Below, in pieces: positions 1 through 5,067 of a stretch of 7,552 nt of DNA. A model generated the notes under the pieces. That model saw only the letters and a program-made list of their open reading frames with translations, was not told the DNA's origin and did not search any database. Source of the DNA: an uncultured Eubacteriales bacterium (GTDB lineage Bacteria > Bacillota > Clostridia > UBA1381); NCBI GenBank assembly GCA_905199755.1, contig CAJKHT010000109.1, positions 1 through 7,552 of the forward strand, given 5' to 3'. The translations under genes were made by a program, and so were the position numbers. The number at the start of each line of letters is the position of its first letter. The first letter of the stretch is position 1.

Positions 1-2
1 CC

Positions 3-1922
3 CGCTACACACCCTTTCGACAGTGTGTTTTCCTAATAGGAAACATTCATATGATTGTTTCGGGAAACGAGGCAGTAAACAGTCATGAGTTTTATAATAT
101 GAATTACAGGCAGAAAGGATTTTCATATGAGGATTGGATAGAGAAGATAACGGAGGTTAATAAGCCGTATTGTGCAATCGGAGAAAACAGCAGCATTTTT
201 TTCTATCATGCAATGCTTCCTATACGGTTAAGATATAAAAAGAAGGCATCTCTTGTCGTGGAGATGGAACGAAACGATTTAATTCAGCAGATGAGGAGCA
301 AGGATGACTTCAGCTTTGATTTTGTCGTTTTGGGGGCAAAAAAAGAAGTTATTGTTGCAACTGACGGAATTTCGGACAGCAAGCTTAAAAGCCTGCGTGC
401 AATTTCAGAGGATGGGATGTATTCTATCGACGGAAAAAAATATATGGTAAAAATCGCGGATAATTCCACTCAGGGGTATATCGGCATTTGTATGACGATG
501 CACAAAAATATTATAGGAAGAATGCGTCTTGTGGACGGATTGTGTATTGGTGCAGTGCTGGTTATAATTGCATTCGGAATATATATTATCAGAAAAAACG
601 TTAAAAAAAATTATCTGCCGTTAGAAAAAATTGCCCAGAATGCAGGGGAACTTTTCAGCGAAAACAGTAATGAGTATGAGGTGATTTATAAGGCGATTAA
701 TCGAATAAAAAGCGATAACCGCAATCTTGAAAACGTGCTTGATAAGCAGAAAAAACAACTCAGAAACAATTATCTGTGCCGATGTATGAAGTATAAGACC
801 TCCGGAGATGATACCGAGCTTCGCAGCAGATACGGAATAGAATTTGCCGGAGATAATTTTATTGTGCTGCTTTTTCATTTTGAGGATTATAAAGAGTTCT
901 TTAAAGACGAAACGGATATAAGCGAAGGGGAAAAGTTCGATGTTATTATGGACCTTATGAAAAACGTAATGGAAGAAGTCGCACAGATGAACGGCATCAG
1001 AGGTTATATTGTGGATATAGACGGCACGACAACAATGCTTTTAAGCTTTGATGATGCCAGAGCCGGAAGTGCCGAGGATACCGCTTTGGAAATTGCACGG
1101 TTCGGCAGAGAATTTTTTGCAAGTCAGCTGAAAATTTATTTTAAGACAGCTTTAAGCGATCTACAAGCGGGAGTCGGGGGAATATCGCTTGCATATCACC
1201 AGGCGGTAAATATTATGGAATATAGTATGCCGCTGAAAAATGAATATGTTTTTTCGGCTAAGATTCTGCTTAAAAATCATGTGGAATATAGATATGATTT
1301 TGAAACCGAACAGAAGTTTATGAATTATATAAAGTCGGGAAGAACCGAAAGCGCCGAAAACGTAATCAATGATGTGTTTAAAAAACTCATAGAGGTAAAT
1401 GCGTCAAATATGGAAACCCTGACAGTACAGATTTACGATATGATCGGCACACTGCTTAAAATCAAACAGGACTGCGGCTGTAACAGCATTGAAATTCCGA
1501 CTAAATGGGATGATATAGGACAGCTCAAAGAAGCATTGAAAGAAAGCGTCCGTGAAATGTGTGAATTTTGTGCGGCAAGGGCAAATACTCAGATTAAAAA
1601 CCAAGTGGAGGAGTATGTTTCAAAATATTATTTTGATGTAAATTTAGGCGTTTCGCAGATAGCCGAAGGCTTGCATATACATCGGTCATATCTTTCGACC
1701 ATGTTTAAAAACCAGTCGGGAATGGGCGTGCTTGAATACATAAGCAGATACAGGCTCGAAAAAGCAAAGGAGCTTTTAAAAGAGGGAAAACTTACGATTG
1801 AGCAAGTATCGGCGGCAGTAGGCTATAACGAGCCGAGAACGCTTCAAAGAATATTTAAAAAATATGAGGGACTTACCCCTTTACAGTTCAGCAAGCTTCA
1901 TAAAAACGAGGAGGAAAAATAA
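3..1922 (+). CDS. Membrane-anchored AraC-family sensor-regulator (YesS-like), 5' end cut by window edge
   Basis: Transcription factor with an extracytoplasmic sensor, probably controlling glycan-use genes. The frame is open without a stop from base 3, so the true start lies to the left. The first ATG, at 51, has an AGGA nine bases upstream but would begin in the middle of the sensor domain. Numbering from that ATG: residues 1-160 resemble the end of a dCACHE-type sensor; 163-180 are a membrane helix (LCIGAVLVIIAFGIYII) followed by basic residues; about 200-240 is a charged helical linker; about 250-410 resembles the degenerate GGDEF-like domain of YesN/YesS proteins (GVGGIS at 374-379). Residues 515-617 are the AraC double helix-turn-helix, with the signature VGYNEPRTLQRIFKKYEG and then LTP. 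Family members usually run about 750 residues, so roughly 110 residues and the first membrane helix are probably missing here. Bacillus YesS controls rhamnogalacturonan genes; the ligand of this protein cannot be read from sequence. It is followed after one base by the DUF2264 gene. Confidence 0.9.
   Translation, partial: RYTPFRQCVFLIGNIHMIVSGNEAVNSHEFYNMNYRQKGFSYEDWIEKITEVNKPYCAIGENSSIFFYHAMLPIRLRYKKKASLVVEMERNDLIQQMRSKDDFSFDFVVLGAKKEVIVATDGISDSKLKSLRAISEDGMYSIDGKKYMVKIADNSTQGYIGICMTMHKNIIGRMRLVDGLCIGAVLVIIAFGIYIIRKNVKKNYLPLEKIAQNAGELFSENSNEYEVIYKAINRIKSDNRNLENVLDKQKKQLRNNYLCRCMKYKTSGDDTELRSRYGIEFAGDNFIVLLFHFEDYKEFFKDETDISEGEKFDVIMDLMKNVMEEVAQMNGIRGYIVDIDGTTTMLLSFDDARAGSAEDTALEIARFGREFFASQLKIYFKTALSDLQAGVGGISLAYHQAVNIMEYSMPLKNEYVFSAKILLKNHVEYRYDFETEQKFMNYIKSGRTESAENVINDVFKKLIEVNASNMETLTVQIYDMIGTLLKIKQDCGCNSIEIPTKWDDIGQLKEALKESVREMCEFCAARANTQIKNQVEEYVSKYYFDVNLGVSQIAEGLHIHRSYLSTMFKNQSGMGVLEYISRYRLEKAKELLKEGKLTIEQVSAAVGYNEPRTLQRIFKKYEGLTPLQFSKLHKNEEEK
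1908..1914 (+). promoter_or_regulatory. Ribosome binding site of the DUF2264 gene, inside the regulator's 3' end
   Basis: GAGGAGG lies nine bases before the ATG at 1924 and within the last codons of the regulator. It fixes the start at 1924 rather than at the in-frame upstream ATG at 1864, which would overlap the regulator by 59 bases and has no comparable site. The arrangement suggests translational coupling. Confidence 0.85.
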
Positions 1923-1923
1923 A

Positions 1924-3561
1924 ATGCCAAATACGAAAAAAGATTTTCAGGAATATTTAAAGAAGATTATAGAGCCGGTTCTGCCTTATTATACCGAGAA
2001 AAAAGCAGGAATAAAGTGCGGTTCGTTCGGCGTGCATTACGGCGATGATACGGCAAAAATGGAGGGGTTTGCAAGAATCCTTTGGGGACTTGCTCCGTTT
2101 TTCGGCGGAGGCGGAGAATGGCGCGAGTTTGAAGAAACGTACATCTGTGGAATTGTAAACGGAACCGACCCCGAAAGTGACGAGTATTGGGGAACAATAA
2201 CAGATTATGATCAAAAAATTGTAGAGACTGCGGCGCTGGGACTGGGTTTAATACTTGCTCCGCATAAAATATGGGATCCGCTGACGCAGAAACAGAGGAA
2301 TAATCTTAAAATATGGCTTGAACAGGTAAATCATGTAAACAGTGTTGACAACAACTGGCTGTTTTTTGCGGTGCTTGTGAATTTGGGCTTTAAAAGTGTG
2401 GGTGTGCCGTATGATAAGAACAAAATCAAAAAATCTCTTGACAGAGTAAACCAATTTTATATCGGCAACGGTTGGTATAAAGACGGGGATACAGACCAGA
2501 TAGATTATTATATTTCATTTGCGATACATTTTTACAGCCTTATTTATGCTAAGGTGATGGAAAACGATGATCCCGAAAACAGCAGGATTTTTAAAGAGAG
2601 AGCAAAACTTTTTGCAAAGGATTTTATATATTGGTTTACGGAAAACGGAGAAGCACTGGCATTTGGACGATCGCTTACATATCGTTTTGCACAGGTAAGT
2701 TTCTGGAGTGCCTGCGTGTTTGCCGGAGTTGAGCCTTTTCCCATGGGTGTTATAAAGGGAATTATTTCGAGAAATTTAGAATGGTGGCTCAGTCAACCTA
2801 TATTTGACAACAGTGGAGTGCTCACAGTCGGATATGCGTATCCTAATCTTTGCATGGCAGAGGAGTATAACGGATACGGCTCGCCGTACTGGGCGCTGAA
2901 AGCATTCTTAATTCTTGCGCTTGACGAGAATCATAAATTCTATAATGAACCCGCACAGCCGCTTCCGCCGCTTGAAAAGCTTCATATCATTCCGGAGGCA
3001 CGTATGGTTATACAGAGAGTGAACGGTGATGCAGTTGCATTAACCGCCGGACAGTGGGCGGATTTTGAACCGCTTCAGGTTGCCGAGAAATATTCAAAGT
3101 TTGCTTATAGTGCAAAGTATGCTTTCAGCATAGCACGGTCATATTTTCATTTGGAAAGCTCCGGCAGTGATAATATGCTTGCTTTTGTAAAAAATAAAAT
3201 CTGTTATGTCAGAAGAAAATGTCTTGATTACAAGATAAATCAAGACGGAACGGTATATTCAAAATGGTCCCCGTATGACGGAGTAACGGTAGAAACGTAT
3301 ATTACTCCTACCGACAGCGGACATATAAGAAAGCATATTGTGACATGTAATGAAGACTGCGAGGCATATGACTGTTCATTTGCAACTCCGCAGGGCAGTG
3401 AGAGCGGAAGTCTTTTGGGCGGCGGAGAAGAAGTAACGATACAATGCGCACCTAACACAAATCTTGCACATCCTCTGACAAGTATAAAAGCAATAAAATA
3501 TGTTTTTAAAAAGGGAAAAAATGAAGTAAAGACAAATATAAAATATCCGCAGTATCTTTAA
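1924..3561 (+). CDS. DUF2264 family protein, likely intracellular carbohydrate-active enzyme
   Basis: A 545-residue protein with no signal peptide or membrane helix, so cytoplasmic. It matches the DUF2264 (PF10022) pattern as I know it. An N-terminal helical, probably alpha/alpha-barrel part (about 1-340) carries SVDNNW (140-145), KDGDTDQIDYY (186-196), FGRSLTYRFA (247-256) and AEEYNGYGSPYW (312-323). A beta-rich C-terminal part (about 355-545) includes EKYSKFAYS near 390. Some DUF2264 proteins are, to my recollection, placed in glycoside hydrolase family GH154 with beta-glucuronidase activity. That would suit an uronic-acid-containing glycan, but the activity here is inference. The conserved acidic and aromatic residues in these motifs are intact and the length is normal for the shorter members. 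It follows the regulator by one base and is not followed directly by a terminator; the next one is at 3918-3952, beyond an IS remnant. Confidence 0.88.
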   Translation: MPNTKKDFQEYLKKIIEPVLPYYTEKKAGIKCGSFGVHYGDDTAKMEGFARILWGLAPFFGGGGEWREFEETYICGIVNGTDPESDEYWGTITDYDQKIVETAALGLGLILAPHKIWDPLTQKQRNNLKIWLEQVNHVNSVDNNWLFFAVLVNLGFKSVGVPYDKNKIKKSLDRVNQFYIGNGWYKDGDTDQIDYYISFAIHFYSLIYAKVMENDDPENSRIFKERAKLFAKDFIYWFTENGEALAFGRSLTYRFAQVSFWSACVFAGVEPFPMGVIKGIISRNLEWWLSQPIFDNSGVLTVGYAYPNLCMAEEYNGYGSPYWALKAFLILALDENHKFYNEPAQPLPPLEKLHIIPEARMVIQRVNGDAVALTAGQWADFEPLQVAEKYSKFAYSAKYAFSIARSYFHLESSGSDNMLAFVKNKICYVRRKCLDYKINQDGTVYSKWSPYDGVTVETYITPTDSGHIRKHIVTCNEDCEAYDCSFATPQGSESGSLLGGGEEVTIQCAPNTNLAHPLTSIKAIKYVFKKGKNEVKTNIKYPQYL

Positions 3562-3591
3562 TGTGACCCAATAAAGGCATAATTATAAAAC

Positions 3592-3783
3592 TCTGAGAGC
3601 GTTGCATGCTCGCCGACAGTCATATAAGGAGATTTTTACGGACGTTTATGGATAGGTGTCTCAATGGACGATTTTATAAATGAAATTAACGACTATATTA
3701 CTTGATATAATACAAAACGTATCAAACAGTCGCTGGGCTATATGAGTCCTGTGGAGTACAGGCATAATCTTGGACTGTTTTAG
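3592..3783 (+). pseudogene. Decayed C-terminal tail of an IS3-family transposase
   Basis: In one frame this reads ACSPT, then a stop, then GDFYGRLWIGVSMDDFINE, then INDYIT, a stop, and YNTKRIKQSLGYMSPVEY with RHNLGLF to a TAG at 3781-3783. This is the C-terminal end of the rve integrase domain of IS3-family (IS150-like) OrfB, which normally reads SPDNS, EGFFGRLKNEMFYGRSW, then the DYI-WYN-KRIK-SLG-SPVEYR tail. The lesions are a missing N-terminal part (no upstream catalytic domain), a missing stretch of about ten residues around 3620-3630 with a TAA at 3625, and TGA at 3703-3705 where the family has a conserved Trp. It cannot be functional. No terminal inverted repeat could be identified on either side, so the remnant's outer limits are approximate. 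Confidence 0.85.
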
Positions 3784-3917
3784 GCTACAAAAAACACTGA
3801 TGAACAGTCCGGCTGATATGTTTACAAATCTAACGAGTATACATAGTTTATCGGACATTCAAGCAGTAAGCAGGAGTAAAAGATGAATGAAAGATCAACC
3901 GGAAAATGTATAATGAT
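3784..3917. other. Non-coding stretch between IS remnant and terminator
   Basis: I see no gene, RNA or clear promoter here. Its left part may be the residual 3' untranslated end of the insertion sequence. A TTTACA (3821-3826) and a TATACA (3838-3843) are only 11 bases apart, too close for a promoter. An AGGAG at 3872-3876 precedes an ATG at 3883, but that frame runs through the terminator hairpin and encodes only 31 residues. Confidence 0.5.
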
Positions 3918-3952
3918 ATGGGATGTAAAAGTGATTTTTACATCCCATTTTT
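3918..3952 (+). terminator. Strong intrinsic terminator
   Basis: A perfect 13-bp stem, ATGGGATGTAAAA (3918-3930) pairing with TTTTACATCCCAT (3936-3948), encloses the five-base loop GTGAT. A run of five T (3948-3952) follows and then GTTTG. The opposite strand lacks a comparable T-run after the hairpin, so it acts on + strand transcripts. It most likely ends the regulator-DUF2264 transcript, extended to this distance by the IS insertion, and insulates the promoter at 4030-4058. Confidence 0.9.
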
Positions 3953-3995
3953 GTTTGGGGAAATATTGTATGGCATAATCAACATCTAATATTTT

Positions 3996-4036
3996 AATAA
4001 ATATCCATACTGAATTAAATAAATATCCATTGAATT
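3996..4036 (+). promoter_or_regulatory. Tandem direct-repeat operator, probable AraC-family activator site
   Basis: Two exact copies of AATAAATATCCAT lie at 3996-4008 and 4018-4030, 22 bases apart (about two helical turns). Each is followed by TGAATT (4011-4016 and 4031-4036). The second copy runs into the -35 hexamer at 4030-4035. Direct repeats spaced by two turns, with the downstream copy touching the -35 box, are the known layout of AraC-family class II activator sites. That the regulator at 3-1922 binds here is inference. Confidence 0.6.
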
Positions 4037-4058
4037 CAGGGGCAAATATTTATATAAT
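4030..4058 (+). promoter_or_regulatory. Sigma-A-type promoter for the permease and surface-protein genes
   Basis: TTGAAT (4030-4035), a 17-base spacer and a perfect TATAAT (4053-4058) form a good vegetative promoter. The -35 box has two mismatches to TTGACA, which fits a promoter that needs an activator bound at the adjoining repeats. Transcription would start near 4065, leaving an 80-odd-base leader before the permease. Confidence 0.75.
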
Positions 4059-4076
4059 AGAGTCGTAAAATGTAAT

Positions 4077-4133
4077 GGTGTGAAATGATTACGGCACACC
4101 GAATTATATTGGATTTATGCTGTATCAAGCAGC
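4077..4133 (+). other. Leader region with two small inverted repeats
   Basis: GGTGTG (4077-4082) can pair with CACACC (4095-4100) across a 12-base loop, and GCTG (4119-4122) with CAGC (4130-4133) across a 7-base loop just before the permease start. Both are short, neither resembles a known riboswitch, and neither has a T-run. They could affect translation but may be chance. Confidence 0.2.
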
Positions 4134-4138
4134 GGAAT

Positions 4139-4142
4139 GGAG
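4139..4142 (+). promoter_or_regulatory. Ribosome binding site that decides the permease start
   Basis: GGAG stands six bases before the ATG at 4149. The in-frame ATG at 4137 has only a GGA immediately against it with no spacing. The product from 4149 begins MRYKKDLGTKTFE, the usual short basic N-terminus of this permease family. Confidence 0.6.
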
Positions 4143-4148
4143 ATTGGT

Positions 4149-5042
4149 ATGCGTTATAAGAAAGATTTAGGTACGAAAACATTTGAAATAATTAATGGAT
4201 TTTTACTTATTTGTTTGGGAGTGGTAACTTTATATCCGTTTTTGTATTTTTTTGTTTTGTCATTTAATGACGGAATGGATGCTATGAAAGGAGGAATTTA
4301 TCTTTGGCCGAGGGCATTTACGCTTGCAAATTATCAAAAGGCATTTGAAAATGCGGATATAATAAATGCATTTAAGATTTCAATTACGCGAACAGTTGTG
4401 GGAACGGTTTGTGCCTTATTACTCAATTCGATGGCTGCATATGGATTAAGCCAAAAAAATCTTCCGGGAAGAAGCGTAATAATTTTTTATTTCTTCTTTA
4501 CAACAATATTTCACGGAGGAACGGTTCCGTTCTTCATTTTAATGAAGAAAATGAACATTCTTAATACGATTTGGATTTATATACTGCCGTCGTTGTTCAG
4601 CTTTTTTCATATAGTTATCCTAAGAACATTTTTTGAGGGGATTCCGAAAGAATTAAGTGAAGCGGCAAACATTGATGGATGTAATGACGGAATGATTTTC
4701 TTCAAGATAATACTTCCGTTGTCAGCGCCGGTTCTGGCGACAATAACTTTGTTCACGGGAGTGGGACATTGGAACGATTGGTTTGCGGGATCTTTTTATG
4801 TTACACGTGCCGACCTCAGACCGGCAGCAACGGTGTTGCAGCAAATTTTAACCGAAGTCAGCTTTGACACGGCAAAAGCCGAACAGGATGCCAACGGAAT
4901 AACAACCGTAAGTCAGACCACTACACCGGAATCATTAAGAGTAACCTTTGTTATGATAATTACACTGCCGATAATACTTGTATATCCGTTTTTGCAAAAA
5001 TATTTCGTTAAGGGCACTATGGTTGGAGCGATAAAGAGTTAA
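4149..5042 (+). CDS. Carbohydrate ABC transporter permease, LplC/YtcP type
   Basis: Inner-membrane channel subunit of a sugar ABC importer of the CUT1 class. The protein has 297 residues, normal for the family, with six predicted membrane helices at about 14-37, 77-99, 108-131, 139-160, 185-206 and 265-285. The EAA loop that docks the ATPase is intact: EAANIDG at 171-177, continuing to ILPLSAP at 188-194. The loop NDGMDAMKGGIYLWP (40-54) and the C-terminal VKGTMVGAIKS are typical of the LplC/YtcP subfamily, whose members import oligosaccharides such as those from pectin. Such permeases work as a pair with an LplB-type permease, a lipoprotein solute-binding protein and usually a shared MsmX-type ATPase; none of these is in the window. 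It has its own promoter and operator and is 25 bases from the surface-protein gene, so the two form one operon. The start could instead be the ATG at 4137 (four more residues). Confidence 0.93.
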   Translation: MRYKKDLGTKTFEIINGFLLICLGVVTLYPFLYFFVLSFNDGMDAMKGGIYLWPRAFTLANYQKAFENADIINAFKISITRTVVGTVCALLLNSMAAYGLSQKNLPGRSVIIFYFFFTTIFHGGTVPFFILMKKMNILNTIWIYILPSLFSFFHIVILRTFFEGIPKELSEAANIDGCNDGMIFFKIILPLSAPVLATITLFTGVGHWNDWFAGSFYVTRADLRPAATVLQQILTEVSFDTAKAEQDANGITTVSQTTTPESLRVTFVMIITLPIILVYPFLQKYFVKGTMVGAIKS

Positions 5043-5067
5043 TCATTTATATGGGAGGATTAAATTT

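Noticed and set aside
29..43. Inverted repeat TTTCCT-AAT-AGGAAA near the left edge, considered as an operator or ribosome-site hairpin before the ATG at 51.
   Set aside because: The reading frame is open through it and the regulator would lack its membrane sensor if it began at 51, so this is most likely internal coding sequence.
3597..3611. GAGC and GCTC arms after the DUF2264 stop, considered as a terminator.
   Set aside because: The stem is only four base pairs with no T-run, and the bases are part of the transposase remnant.
3703..3705. TGA at a conserved Trp position in the transposase tail, which could hint at TGA read as Trp.
   Set aside because: All 14 Trp codons of the DUF2264 gene are TGG, which would be unexpected in an AT-rich genome with reassigned TGA. 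The remnant also has a TAA at 3625 and an internal gap, so decay explains it.
3661..3858. A minus-strand frame of 65 codons across the IS remnant.
   Set aside because: It is the antisense shadow of the transposase tail, has no ribosome site, and shows no protein-like pattern.
3883..3978. A 31-codon frame with a good AGGAG site six bases upstream of its ATG.
   Set aside because: The intrinsic terminator hairpin and its T-run lie inside the frame, no promoter is visible upstream, and the peptide resembles nothing known.
4085..4162. A short frame in the permease leader that overlaps the permease start, considered as a leader peptide.
   Set aside because: It has no convincing ribosome site, no run of regulatory codons and no associated terminator-antiterminator pair.
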